The translations under genes were made by a program, and so were the position numbers. A stretch of DNA of 26,631 nt, taken from positions 1-26,631 of IMG/VR virus record IMGVR_UViG_3300046048_001048, one strand, 5' to 3'. The first letter of the stretch is position 1. Each line of letters starts with the position of its first letter. Below are positions 9,015 through 15,989 of this stretch, in pieces. The notes beneath the pieces are model-generated. The model had not been told where the DNA came from and searched no databases. It saw only the letters and a program-made list of their open reading frames with translations. This stretch comes from a virus.

Positions 9015-9119
9015 TTATAAAAAGAAATCTACAATCTGGATTAAGATTGCGGATAACAAAACCCCACAAGGCAAACCGTATATAAAGCCTAGCCAGAAAG
9101 CATATTGTTTGTTGGTCAT
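9015..9119 (-). CDS. Single-helix membrane micro-protein (34 aa)
   Basis: A 34-residue frame fills the gap between the DUF551 gene and the Cys-rich gene. The ATG (9119) follows AAGGAGG at a normal distance. Almost the whole chain is one hydrophobic helix (AFWLGFIYGLPCGVLLSAILIQIVDFF). It is probably a small inner-membrane protein. No family recognised. Confidence 0.55.
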   Translation of the reverse strand: MTNKQYAFWLGFIYGLPCGVLLSAILIQIVDFFL

Positions 9120-9120
9120 C

Positions 9121-9342
9121 TCATTCCTCCTTGTCCTTAAGTGTTTCTTTTGCTATAGATGGTCCCAGTCTTGGACAGGCCGGATGGATTTTTGAGTCCC
9201 AGTCATGGTTCAGAGCATAGCTTATTACTCTATCCGCTGCCATGTGAGCACAATATGGGCTGTCGTCTGGTGTCTCTCTGAAACTCGGGCAGAAAATGCA
9301 AGAGTAGACTCTGTATGAAACAACGAATGATTTTCTAGCCAT
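9121..9342 (-). CDS. Small Cys/His-rich protein, probable zinc-binding
   Basis: 73 residues with CIFCPSF, YCAHMA and HPACP. The spacing resembles a widespread phage family with CxxCxxF...YC...IP.WCPL, thought to bind zinc. The ATG (9342) overlaps the stop of the 26-residue micro-frame upstream. Function unknown. Confidence 0.65.
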   Translation of the reverse strand: MARKSFVVSYRVYSCIFCPSFRETPDDSPYCAHMAADRVISYALNHDWDSKIHPACPRLGPSIAKETLKDKEE

Positions 9343-9415
9343 TTAAATCCTCATTAACATATCCATGAACATCGTCTGTACCACTTTCTAAATAGTGTAT
9401 TAATCTTTCAAACAT
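9335..9415 (-). CDS. Possible micro-protein (26 aa)
   Basis: A 26-codon frame starts at ATG 9415 behind GGGGG and ends at a TAG that overlaps the next gene's ATGGCTAG start. The product is acidic (LESGTDDVHGYVNEDLNG). Position, ribosome site and overlap match its neighbours, but the length makes it uncertain. Confidence 0.4.
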   Translation of the reverse strand: MFERLIHYLESGTDDVHGYVNEDLNG

Positions 9416-9416
9416 A

Positions 9417-9707
9417 TCATCCCCCTAGCCATGGTAATACTTGTATTTGTTTCTTTGTTTCTTTAAGTGCTTTACGGAGTTTTGAGTTTTCTTTTTCCAG
9501 TTCCTTAATTCTGGCTTCTGCTTTGGTTTCTCGTTCAAGATATAGTTTCTGAAACTTTTGTTTTTCTTCAAGCAATACAGAGTTTTGTTTATGCAAACGG
9601 TTGTTTTCAGTTTCAAGGGCTTCTGCTTCATCGGCTTTGACCCATTCTATATTTTTATGGTTAGCTGCATACGCTATATCACTTGCTGTGTATCGTTGTA
9701 GTTTCAT
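9417..9707 (-). CDS. Coiled-coil protein with MKLQRY/ADEAE leader
   Basis: 96 residues. Residues 1-32 form the shared leader (MKLQRY...VKADEAEALE). Residues 33-90 are a long charged coiled coil with heptad-like Leu (LHKQNSVLLEEKQKFQKLYL, RIKELEKENSKLRKALKE). The ATG (9707) follows GGGAGAG. It is a paralogue, in architecture, of the genes at 9709-10065 and 8688-8996. Role unknown. Confidence 0.65.
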   Translation of the reverse strand: MKLQRYTASDIAYAANHKNIEWVKADEAEALETENNRLHKQNSVLLEEKQKFQKLYLERETKAEARIKELEKENSKLRKALKETKKQIQVLPWLGG

Positions 9708-9708
9708 C

Positions 9709-10065
9709 TCACTCTCCCTTGTCCTTGAAGTAATTTTGTGCCCTTGTTATTTCAGAAGAACGGTTCCCCCTATAATCAGCATTAGCGATATGCTTCAATG
9801 TTTCTTCAGCCTTTGCCAGTTCTTTGCGGAGCTTCTTGTTTTGTCTTTCTGTTACACTTTTGTGAGAGTAAGCTAGTTCTCTTTCTTCTTCCAGTTCTTT
9901 GATTCGTGCAAGAAGTTCATCATTATGTTTTGTGATTATCTCAAGTGAAGCATCTTTTGCATAAAACTCTGTCTCTGCTTCATCGGCTTTGACAAAATAA
10001 CCTTTGTCATCTGCTTTGTAGGAATTTGAGTATTCTTTACTGATGCTATATCTCTGTAGTTTCAT
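9709..10065 (-). CDS. Coiled-coil protein with MKLQRY/ADEAE leader (118 aa)
   Basis: The frame is open back to 10200, but I start at ATG 10065, behind GGGGATGAG, because this gives the MKLQRY start shared with two neighbours and avoids overlap with the upstream gene. Leader residues 1-31 contain GYFVKADEAE; residues 45-95 are coiled coil (LLARIKELEEERELAY, RQNKKLRKELAKAEETL). The tail is polar. No function recognised. Confidence 0.65.
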   Translation of the reverse strand: MKLQRYSISKEYSNSYKADDKGYFVKADEAETEFYAKDASLEIITKHNDELLARIKELEEERELAYSHKSVTERQNKKLRKELAKAEETLKHIANADYRGNRSSEITRAQNYFKDKGE

Positions 10066-10126
10066 CTCATCCCCTGTCAAGTTTCTTAGGTGATATTTAA
10101 ACGCCATCTGACGAAACAAGGCCCAC

Positions 10127-10555
10127 TCAATCGCGGAATTCATTATCACACTCTTCATCGAAGTTATGAATCTTATCAAGAGCTTCATCAATTTCAACAT
10201 GATGTAACAGAACTAAAGCTATTGCACTCGGGATACTTTCTGCAACCCCTAGAGTATCAGATATCCATCTGGTCTCGGAGCCAACATTCTCCATCGTCTG
10301 TACTATCTGCAGAAGAGTCGCCTTATCATTCTGAATGGCAATAGAGACAACCCTAGCTAGTGCATTACAGACGTTGTGGATCGTAGTTCCAGAAGCCCCG
10401 ATGTTGATAAACATAGAGTTCGGTACATTGAATTCATCTATTCCCATAGTGATATACAGTGTGGTTCCACTTGATCCTTTGAATCTGTGGGTTACACTAT
10501 GAGAAGCTCCTTTGTCAGGATCACTTAAAAATCTTTGAACTGCTTTCTCTATCAT
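10127..10555 (-). CDS. TSCPD-domain protein (orphan ribonucleotide reductase-type C-terminal domain)
   Basis: 142 residues. The run LYITMGIDEF...MFINIGASGTTIHNVCNALARVVSIAI, followed by a helix and a final ESIPSAIALVLL, resembles the TSCPD domain found at the C-terminus of class II (NrdJ-type) ribonucleotide reductases and as stand-alone phage proteins. The Cys usually found near the end of this domain is absent (ETRW instead). No reductase catalytic subunit is in the window, so it may modulate a reductase encoded elsewhere or have another role. The start ATG overlaps the upstream stop (ATGA). Confidence 0.6.
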   Translation of the reverse strand: MIEKAVQRFLSDPDKGASHSVTHRFKGSSGTTLYITMGIDEFNVPNSMFINIGASGTTIHNVCNALARVVSIAIQNDKATLLQIVQTMENVGSETRWISDTLGVAESIPSAIALVLLHHVEIDEALDKIHNFDEECDNEFRD

Positions 10556-10779
10556 TCTAACACCCTTAATGTCCCTATTATTATTGTTTGGTTTCTCGTA
10601 TAATCTTTTTCGAAATCAAACTCAGTTACATCTATCAACTCTTCGATCATTGATTCTATTATCTTCCTCTTTAAGTGCTCAATATTTGCCGAAGAAAGAT
10701 TATCATCAACAGCAAATAAATAATTATCTATATTAATTTTAGCCCTTAGTATTAACTCATTCCCATCTCGCATGGACAT
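10552..10779 (-). CDS. Hypothetical protein (75 aa)
   Basis: 75 residues, mostly acidic alpha/beta, with a helical centre (NIEHLKRKIIESMIEELIDV) and a C-terminal strand (QTIIIGTLRVLE). The ATG at 10779 follows GAGG; a second ATG two codons on is equally possible. It overlaps both neighbours, so it is translationally linked to the TSCPD gene. No family recognised. Confidence 0.55.
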   Translation of the reverse strand: MSMRDGNELILRAKINIDNYLFAVDDNLSSANIEHLKRKIIESMIEELIDVTEFDFEKDYTRNQTIIIGTLRVLE

Positions 10780-10964
10780 CGGAATATCCTCAGCTCAAGT
10801 TTATGTACGCGGGTAATCAACCCACACTTCGGACACCCATAGGGGACAAGAGACTCCCAATTCACTGTATCATAACCCTCCCTCATTTGATCATTTGGGA
10901 TATGAGCATCGGTTGAACCCTTGTGTCTCCCATGGTATACCCTAGCATGATTCTTTCGTTTCAT
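10752..10964 (-). CDS. Small zinc-ribbon-like protein (70 aa)
   Basis: 70 residues. A basic, His-rich N-terminus (KRKNHARVYHGRHKG) precedes YGCPKCGLITRVHKLELRIFRCPCE, which has CxxC and CxC pairs about 18 residues apart, typical of a zinc ribbon. The ATG (10964) overlaps the phosphoesterase stop (ATGA) and follows GAAGGAG. Probably DNA- or protein-binding. Confidence 0.65.
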   Translation of the reverse strand: MKRKNHARVYHGRHKGSTDAHIPNDQMREGYDTVNWESLVPYGCPKCGLITRVHKLELRIFRCPCEMGMS

Positions 10965-11728
10965 GAGTATAACTCCTTCACTCTGTTAATTGAATAAAAA
11001 TCAGGATTTACCTGCCCCTCTTCGACTCGGAGTATAATTATCCCGGCCCAATTCCTATCGGATTCGTGAGTATAATGAAGCTCATGAGTGAAGTAACAAC
11101 CGCTAACCATTCCAAAAACTTTGTTTCCGAAGACATCGGTGTCCTCCCAATAGGAACGATCATGTGAATGACCGACAACAGAAGAAGTGTAGGTACGAGC
11201 GACAAGATTTCGTGCATGATTTATTCCTGAAATAGGTCTCCCCATAATTCCTGAAGTAAAGTAGTGAGCAAATGCAATTCCAAATACTTGAGCAGGTTCA
11301 GTCAGAGGATAGACTTCCCAACCCCTTTCGACTAGCTTGAGTTGGTCTAAGCTGAGGACTCCCAGAAACTTAGGGTTCTGGTTGACAGCCTTTATAATTC
11401 TCTGCTCATGGTTCCCGATACAATAAACTTTCCTCGGGGTATACTTTGCTTTCTTTTGTCTCGAGTAAGTCCTGTTCAGTTGGTCCACCTCTGCTTCAAT
11501 TTTATTCATGGATAAATGGAAGCTATTAATATCATCGTCATACCTCCGCCCTTCAGCAGCTAACGTACCAACATCATAGGAACTAAGTGAATCCATAGAT
11601 AACCCATCCCCAAGATGAACGATAGCATCTGGTAATTCAGATACTATCATGTTCCCCAACCATCTGAATCTCTCTTGGTCTACACCCGGCTCATCATGGG
11701 GATCAGGGATTACTAAGATTTTCTTCAT
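10961..11728 (-). CDS. Calcineurin-like metallophosphoesterase
   Basis: 255 residues with all the family's metal-site motifs: D9-x-H11 (IPDPHDEPG), G40-D41 (HLGDG), G105-N-H107-E (CIGNHEQR), H155 (FAHYF) and G186-H-S-H189. Such enzymes use two metal ions to cleave phosphoesters and, in phages, act on nucleic acids or nucleotides; the substrate is not shown. The ATG (11728) follows AGGAGGT and overlaps the HAD gene stop. It belongs to the nucleotide-metabolism cluster with the kinase, DUF3310 and HAD genes. Confidence 0.85.
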   Translation of the reverse strand: MKKILVIPDPHDEPGVDQERFRWLGNMIVSELPDAIVHLGDGLSMDSLSSYDVGTLAAEGRRYDDDINSFHLSMNKIEAEVDQLNRTYSRQKKAKYTPRKVYCIGNHEQRIIKAVNQNPKFLGVLSLDQLKLVERGWEVYPLTEPAQVFGIAFAHYFTSGIMGRPISGINHARNLVARTYTSSVVGHSHDRSYWEDTDVFGNKVFGMVSGCYFTHELHYTHESDRNWAGIIILRVEEGQVNPDFYSINRVKELYS

Positions 11729-12285
11729 TGATTACCTCCTAAGTAAAGGAAAATTGGTTCCCTGAGATCGCGCACTCTGATCACAGAAGATGGATCAGGT
11801 TTGTTTTCATTCCACGGCCTTGACATCAGGAATGACCATGGTATACACTGTGCTACTTCGGCTGCAGTTTCATATAGGTCATCCGTAAAGTAAGTTATTC
11901 CACGCTCCTTAAGAAAGTTACACTTCTCAGAAGAACGAACACTGTGGATAATGGCAGGAACCATTATGTTATTCTTTATCCACTCATGGGTTACATACAT
12001 GGTTTCTTTTCTTCTTGCAGTAACAAATACAATAGGCTTTTGTTCTACTTTATAGAGTGCCTGTAGTGTATGCGCTACCTTAGGATACGGTTTAATCTCA
12101 TCTGACTTTAAAAGGATAATCTCTAAAACAAGATCAGATAATTCTTGTGAGCTAACCCCGGGAACACTAATAAGGTACTGATCTATATCCACATTTGTAA
12201 TATCAAAGTCATACTTATCCAGTACAGCCTTTCTTAATACAGTTTGGAGGTCAGCTACTACACCATCAATATCGAATGCTATCAT
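11725..12285 (-). CDS. HAD-family phosphatase, putative 5'(3')-deoxyribonucleotidase
   Basis: 186 residues from ATG 12285, chosen because it follows CAAGGA and places the catalytic DxD at the N-terminus (IAFDIDGVVAD, D5 and D7); the frame is open further upstream. VFVTARRKET holds motif II Thr, and TYFTDDLYETA the motif IV Asp pair; LMSRPWNE follows, as in NT5C-type deoxyribonucleotidases that remove phosphate from dNMPs. It overlaps the DUF3310 gene by 20 bases. It may trim nucleotide pools or recycle host DNA. Substrate is inferred from family. Confidence 0.7.
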   Translation of the reverse strand: MIAFDIDGVVADLQTVLRKAVLDKYDFDITNVDIDQYLISVPGVSSQELSDLVLEIILLKSDEIKPYPKVAHTLQALYKVEQKPIVFVTARRKETMYVTHEWIKNNIMVPAIIHSVRSSEKCNFLKERGITYFTDDLYETAAEVAQCIPWSFLMSRPWNENKPDPSSVIRVRDLREPIFLYLGGNQ

Positions 12286-12625
12286 ATGTATTCCTTGTGG
12301 CTGTACAAATTGGACAGTTGCACCCATCAAGTATATCTTCTTGAGGGTATTCAAAGATATCTGTTTCCTTGTGGATTTGGTCATCTATATCAAGCCAGTT
12401 GGCTTTCTTAGGCTCAGGATAATCTCTCTCGAGGATTAACCCTAAGTAATGAATAGCTTTCTCAATGTCCTCCCTGCCATTCTTTACATCATGACGACAG
12501 ATATACTTGATAGCATTCATCTCGCACCAACCAAGCACCTTCTCATTTGCCTTGAAGAATTCAAGGGGTTGAATCTTGAATCTCTGATAGTGGTTCCCAC
12601 CAACCTGTTCATCAAGCACACTCAT
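12266..12625 (-). CDS. DUF3310 protein (T7 gp1.7-like region)
   Basis: 119 residues from ATG 12625, which follows GGAG and overlaps the kinase stop by 14 bases; a longer open frame upstream is ignored. VGGNHYQRFKIQPLEFF and GWCEMNAIKYICRHDVKNGREDIEKAIHYL are the hallmark of DUF3310, found in T7 gp1.7 (a nucleotide kinase) and many phage proteins. The C-terminal extension holds CNCPIC, which could bind metal. Kinase activity is not shown by the sequence. Confidence 0.8.
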   Translation of the reverse strand: MSVLDEQVGGNHYQRFKIQPLEFFKANEKVLGWCEMNAIKYICRHDVKNGREDIEKAIHYLGLILERDYPEPKKANWLDIDDQIHKETDIFEYPQEDILDGCNCPICTATRNTYDSIRY

Positions 12626-13031
12626 AATTATCTCCGTTTCGTATAAAGGTTGCATCTGCGAGATCACCCGGCTCATCAAAATGTGATCCTTTCCAAAGCT
12701 CTCCACCCTTTAGGTAGATCATACCAACATTAGGAAAAGTTTCTCTGATGTACTCCCGCATATCGTTATACGGTGTAACAGCAGAGACAATTACAGGAAA
12801 CCCCTGACGAATAAGAATCTTTATAATGTTAGTAATGTAGCGAATGTTCTTCCACCGGCCAAACAGGGTGTAGTCATTGTTCCCAAACTTATCTCTTACG
12901 TCATCACCATCCAGTAGGATTGCATCGCTGCCCTTCGAGAGTATCTTGGCTAGGGTTGTCTTACCAGAACCGGCTCTCCCAAATATCCATATCACAGCTC
13001 CTTCCTGTTGTACTACAGATTCTTCAGACAT
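12612..13031 (-). CDS. APS kinase-like P-loop kinase
   Basis: 139 residues from ATG 13031 (GAGG ahead; an upstream GTG in the same frame lacks a clear site). Walker A is FGRAGSGKTTLA (residues 17-28); LLDGDDVRDKFG supplies the DGD element; GRWKNIRYITNIIKIL and FPVIVSAVTPYNDMREYIRE follow, in the order seen in adenylylsulfate kinases and related phage kinases. It is shorter than typical APS kinases. Its placement beside DUF3310, HAD and phosphoesterase genes suggests a nucleotide or polynucleotide substrate rather than sulfate assimilation, but this is inference. Confidence 0.75.
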   Translation of the reverse strand: MSEESVVQQEGAVIWIFGRAGSGKTTLAKILSKGSDAILLDGDDVRDKFGNNDYTLFGRWKNIRYITNIIKILIRQGFPVIVSAVTPYNDMREYIRETFPNVGMIYLKGGELWKGSHFDEPGDLADATFIRNGDNYECA

Positions 13032-13249
13032 ATACACCTCTTCTCTTTCTTGAGACACAGTGGACAGATGGGCATAACATAGGTTCCTTCAAGCTTGAAG
13101 TTCTTTCCGTTATGCATCCGGATGCACGATCTCCAAACTACGCGACCTTTGAGATACTCTTTCATATCCTTCTGTTGTACTTTCTGCCTTGCCCGATGGA
13201 ACTCATAAGGTTCAGTCGGAGGTCTTATCTTTGTTATATGTGGTGCCAT
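13013..13249 (-). CDS. Small zinc-knuckle-like protein carrying a palindrome copy
   Basis: 78 residues from ATG 13249 (GGGAGG ahead). The N-terminal half is basic and the C-terminus has CPLCLKKEKRCIC, a CxxC/CxC pair able to hold zinc. The palindrome at 13112-13127 lies mid-gene and is read as CIRMH, a different frame from the HPDA reading seen in other genes. It overlaps the kinase start by 19 bases. No family recognised. Confidence 0.6.
   Translation of the reverse strand: MAPHITKIRPPTEPYEFHRARQKVQQKDMKEYLKGRVVWRSCIRMHNGKNFKLEGTYVMPICPLCLKKEKRCICLKNL
13112..13127. repeat. Interspersed palindrome copy 2 (inside 78-aa gene)
   Basis: Core TGCATCCGGATGCA at 13113-13126. On the - strand RNA the outer pair is a G-U wobble. 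It is not next to a start codon. Confidence 0.9.
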
Positions 13250-13472
13250 TCTCTTCCTCCCACGCATCTTGTAACATAATTTGAGCACGAAGATAATCCC
13301 TCAAGTCTTCTGAGAGTAAGTCTTCTGTGCCTACCCTTTGGTTTTTCTGATCAGCAGGAATAGCTAAGTACTTAGTACCCCCGATTATTGAATCAAACAA
13401 CAGTCGGAAGTACATCTTACCGTCCCTTTTTGATTTAATAAACTTAGGGCTATAAAACCTAATCATCTTCAT
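13212..13472 (-). CDS. Hypothetical protein (86 aa)
   Basis: About 86 residues, with a beta-rich core (IRFYSPKFIKSKRDGKMYFRLLFDSIIGGTKYLAIP) and an acidic helical tail. Several ATGs cluster at 13466-13478; I chose 13472, seven bases after GGGG, but the start is not certain. It overlaps genes on both sides. No family recognised. Confidence 0.55.
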   Translation of the reverse strand: MKMIRFYSPKFIKSKRDGKMYFRLLFDSIIGGTKYLAIPADQKNQRVGTEDLLSEDLRDYLRAQIMLQDAWEEENGTTYNKDKTSD

Positions 13473-13650
13473 ATTCATACCCCAGATCATCAATTATCTT
13501 TTGACACAGTTCATCATAGAGGTCCTCAATAACATCATCAAATCTTTCACAAATATCTGTTGTCTTTAATTCAAGGATATCTATGAGTTCATCTGGTGTG
13601 TAATTATCCCTTATGATTCTAGTTAGTTCATCGATTGTATACATTCTCAT
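13459..13650 (-). CDS. Small acidic helical protein (63 aa)
   Basis: 63 residues, helical and acidic (YTPDELIDILELKTTDICER then DDVIEDLYDELCQK). Similar short TPxEL...LLxITTEDLxxRF proteins are common beside replication genes in phages. The start is either ATG 13650, overlapping the endonuclease stop (GCATGA), or ATG 13644, seven bases after GAGGC. Function unknown. Confidence 0.6.
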   Translation of the reverse strand: MRMYTIDELTRIIRDNYTPDELIDILELKTTDICERFDDVIEDLYDELCQKIIDDLGYEYEDD

Positions 13651-14162
13651 GCCTCGTACCCAAACCGTTTGCGTTCTTCTTTAATCCAACTGTTAGTCAT
13701 CTTACCACTGGTGACTTGAGTTGGCAGGTTATTGACACTGTAGAACAGGAATCCTTCCTTAGTTGCCCATTCCCTGAGTGTGAGTACAGTCCCATCTTTA
13801 CGTGGTCGGCAGTTCGGATGTGCTTTCTTATCTGGATTACTGAAGATAAATATCAGCTCCTTCTCGGGATTATCCTTTTTGATATGTACATACTTAGATG
13901 CCTCTGAGCTTAACCGAAAGTAACCCTTGACTTCAATCATCACAGCTTGTGCATCTGGATGCACGAAGTCTGGACAGTATGTATGTGGTATTGTGTAGCT
14001 GCACTTTACTTCCTTTGGCTCATAGTCAAACTTATCAGATAGAATCCCTGCTACTTTCTTCTCGAGTGTACTCCTATACGGATGATACCTCGGCTGCTTC
14101 TTTATCCGTTTGCCCGGAGTGTTGTTCTTCTTCACCCCCCGGCCTCTCCTGCTCCAATGCAT
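13647..14162 (-). CDS. Endonuclease I-like Holliday junction resolvase (T7 gp3 family), interrupted by palindrome peptide
   Basis: 171 residues from ATG 14162 (GAGGAG seven bases ahead; GTG 14135 behind GGAGAGG is the alternative). A basic N-terminus precedes YRSTLEKKVAGIL (E34), YCPDF (D65) and IEVKG (E77, K79), matching T7 endonuclease I E20, D55, E65 and K67. The family cuts branched DNA and debranches replication intermediates. Unusually, the palindrome codes for V67-H-P-D-A-Q72 between D65 and E77, making that loop two residues longer than in T7. It overlaps the exonuclease gene by 89 bases and starts in a different frame. All catalytic residues are retained. Confidence 0.8.
   Translation of the reverse strand: MHWSRRGRGVKKNNTPGKRIKKQPRYHPYRSTLEKKVAGILSDKFDYEPKEVKCSYTIPHTYCPDFVHPDAQAVMIEVKGYFRLSSEASKYVHIKKDNPEKELIFIFSNPDKKAHPNCRPRKDGTVLTLREWATKEGFLFYSVNNLPTQVTSGKMTNSWIKEERKRFGYEA
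13949..13964. repeat. Interspersed palindrome copy 3 (inside endonuclease I)
   Basis: GTGCATCTGGATGCAC on the + strand; the - strand has CCAG in the centre. It is read as VHPDAQ within the catalytic loop of the resolvase. Arms are fully paired. Confidence 0.9.
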
Positions 14163-15171
14163 TTGTCTGCTCCTCATTAAGTGTTATTAATTGTGGCGCA
14201 CTCCATACCTCACCCTCTTCTCGTAGAATCCATAGTAACTCTGCAGAGTTGCTCATTATCTTAGCAGCAGTCTGTAACTCATCCCTCGTATACTTCTTTT
14301 TATCTTGGAATAAATACTCCGCCCACCTGAAGACACACTTAGTGTACATCTCATCGGCTGTCTTGCAACCCTTGAGAATTTTCTCCGCTGTCTTCGGGCC
14401 CACCCCTTTGATTCCGGGGATATTATCTGTTGAGTCACCGGTAAGGCACTGCATATAAAAGTTCAGGTTAGCTTGATCCTCGGTTACATCATACTCCAAA
14501 CCCTTAACAAAGTTGAAGTGTTTACCCGGGATACAGTCGAGGTCTTTATCAATAGTTGCAATAACATATTGCCGATCAGGGAACATACTCATAGCCTTGA
14601 TGCCCATCAGATCATCTGCTTCGAAGGGTTCTTGTATAACTGCATTGTACCTGTTGATTAGGTATTGCTTACAGGCATTGAGATGCACAGGTCTCTCCAT
14701 CCCACTCCTGTTTGCTTTATAGTTAGGGTCCAGAAAACTCCGATAGTTCTCGTTACCAGTTAGATATACAGTGAACCAACCCTTCGGATACTTATCTACT
14801 AGGGTAGACATAATCTGATCCACATTATAAATAGCAAATGACTCAGGCTCAGGGTTCTTAGTCGGTTCAATATTGAGTGGATTAGGAGACTTCTTCATTA
14901 ACTCATTCATCATCGCCTGAATCTCTTTGTTATACCTAGCCGTACCAAGGACCCTCTTGGTTATGGTGTCTACTATTTGATAACCCCTGCCATCACAGGG
15001 AGCTGACGCACGATATGCTATGATATCACCATCAACAAACACAGGGATATGCTTAGGGGTATCTTTCCCTAACTTCTTGTATGGTTTAACTGCCTTTTGT
15101 GTAAACGGTGTAGCCCCGGGATCACTGAATGTCTTATCCCAGAAATCATTTACTTCTTTATTGGTTACCAT
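14074..15171 (-). CDS. 5'-3' exonuclease (FEN/T7 gp6-like)
   Basis: 365 residues from ATG 15171, placed by the near-perfect AGGAGGTGAC ribosome site. Metal-binding motifs in order: VDGDIIAYR (D47, D49), YKANR (151-155), FEADDLMG (E184, D186, D187), TIDKDLD (D208, D210, D212) and LTGDSTDNIPG (D246), followed by a helix-hairpin-helix GIKGVGPKTAEKIL. Family members remove RNA primers and degrade host DNA from 5' ends. The final 40 residues are a Glu-rich tail that overlaps the endonuclease gene. It lies between the SSB and resolvase genes. Confidence 0.9.
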   Translation of the reverse strand: MVTNKEVNDFWDKTFSDPGATPFTQKAVKPYKKLGKDTPKHIPVFVDGDIIAYRASAPCDGRGYQIVDTITKRVLGTARYNKEIQAMMNELMKKSPNPLNIEPTKNPEPESFAIYNVDQIMSTLVDKYPKGWFTVYLTGNENYRSFLDPNYKANRSGMERPVHLNACKQYLINRYNAVIQEPFEADDLMGIKAMSMFPDRQYVIATIDKDLDCIPGKHFNFVKGLEYDVTEDQANLNFYMQCLTGDSTDNIPGIKGVGPKTAEKILKGCKTADEMYTKCVFRWAEYLFQDKKKYTRDELQTAAKIMSNSAELLWILREEGEVWSAPQLITLNEEQTNALEQERPGGEEEQHSGQTDKEAAEVSSV

Positions 15172-15179
15172 GTCACCTC

Positions 15180-15344
15180 CTAGACGAGCCGATAGCCACC
15201 GTGATAATGTAACAGACAGTCTATCAGACTCCATGTGGTTAGAGAGTAAGACCCACGTGAGATGTTTCCATTCTCATCAATAGGTACTCCTCTGAACCTA
15301 AGGGTTGAGACAATCTGTTCCTTAGACATTTTGGTGCAATCCAT
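15180..15344 (-). CDS. Hypothetical protein (54 aa)
   Basis: 54 residues from ATG 15344, six bases after AAGAGG; a TTG further upstream in the same frame is rejected. It has KEQIVSTLRFRGVPIDENGNISRGSYSLTTW, reminiscent of small helical domains, then a Cys/His-containing end (LIDCLLHYHGG). It ends eight bases before the exonuclease start. No family recognised. Confidence 0.55.
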   Translation of the reverse strand: MDCTKMSKEQIVSTLRFRGVPIDENGNISRGSYSLTTWSLIDCLLHYHGGYRLV

Positions 15345-15354
15345 ATTGAACCTC

Positions 15355-15558
15355 TTAATCAATTAAACTACTGGTGAGAGCATAAAGAAAAACCACCAAT
15401 ACTATTATTAAAATCAAAGCTGCCGGTATCCATAGTGGAGCAAGAACCCACAACCAAGGCCACGTAATAAAGCCAGCGAGTTTCAACCAAATAAATAAAA
15501 TACCGAGTAATGAACTGAAACTAGTGCCCCCTGATACTATTACTACTTGATCACTCAC
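15355..15558 (-). CDS. Two-helix membrane protein, Tmemb_185A (fragile-X-F)-like
   Basis: 67 residues starting at GTG 15558, which overlaps the upstream TGA (GTGA) and has AGAGGTG about eight bases ahead. There are two hydrophobic helices (SLLGILFIWLKLAGFI and WVLAPLWIPAALILIIVLVVFLY) joined by TWPW. The WPWxWVLxPLWIP signature occurs in phage proteins usually annotated as transmembrane fragile-X-F protein. It sits in the inner membrane; its role in infection is not known. Confidence 0.65.
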   Translation of the reverse strand: MSDQVVIVSGGTSFSSLLGILFIWLKLAGFITWPWLWVLAPLWIPAALILIIVLVVFLYALTSSLID

Positions 15559-15863
15559 TTGCCACACCTCTTGTTTTTTATATAGTTAGAATTATGGTCA
15601 TCATGATCCTGATGCTCAAGCATATGGTATAGCTTGTGCCATGTTTCATAAGGCCAATCCGCTGAATCCCAATCAAATGCACAACATAAGCATCGACTAG
15701 GTACAAATGAAGCGAGGTCAGGGATGATAGTTTTCAGGTGTATCCCTGCTTCCCTATCAATCTTACTGACCTCTTCAACTAACTCTTTAAATTTATCCAT
15801 GATATAAATTGGGGGTATGCTCCGATTACGTTTAAGGTACGCAGCAAACCTTTCCCTCAGCAC
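15555..15863 (-). CDS. Hypothetical protein with Cys/His-rich C-terminus (102 aa)
   Basis: 102 residues starting at GTG 15863 (AAGGGGG ahead). ATG at residue 22 is an alternative but lacks a ribosome site. The N-terminal half is helical and basic; the C-terminal half has RCLCCAFDW, HKLYHMLEHQDHDDH and a terminal RCGK, which could coordinate metal. No nuclease signature is complete enough to name. Confidence 0.5.
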   Translation of the reverse strand: MLRERFAAYLKRNRSIPPIYIMDKFKELVEEVSKIDREAGIHLKTIIPDLASFVPSRCLCCAFDWDSADWPYETWHKLYHMLEHQDHDDHNSNYIKNKRCGK

Positions 15864-15989
15864 CCATACCCCCTTAATGTTTTAACTTATCCCCTTGCAC
15901 AAATACTCGAAGTAACTTGGCAGATTGCAGTAGAGGAAATATACCATATCTGCAGGTATCCCATAGGTTATTCTTCCTTCATTGATTAA

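Noticed and set aside
8701-9195. 164-codon open frame on the + strand opposite the DUF551 and Cys-rich genes
   Set aside because: It is antisense to genes with clear ribosome sites and family matches, and it has no promoter or ribosome site.
13949-14458. 169-codon + strand frame starting in a palindrome copy
   Set aside because: It is antisense to the conserved endonuclease and exonuclease genes, with low-complexity Ser-rich composition typical of a shadow frame.
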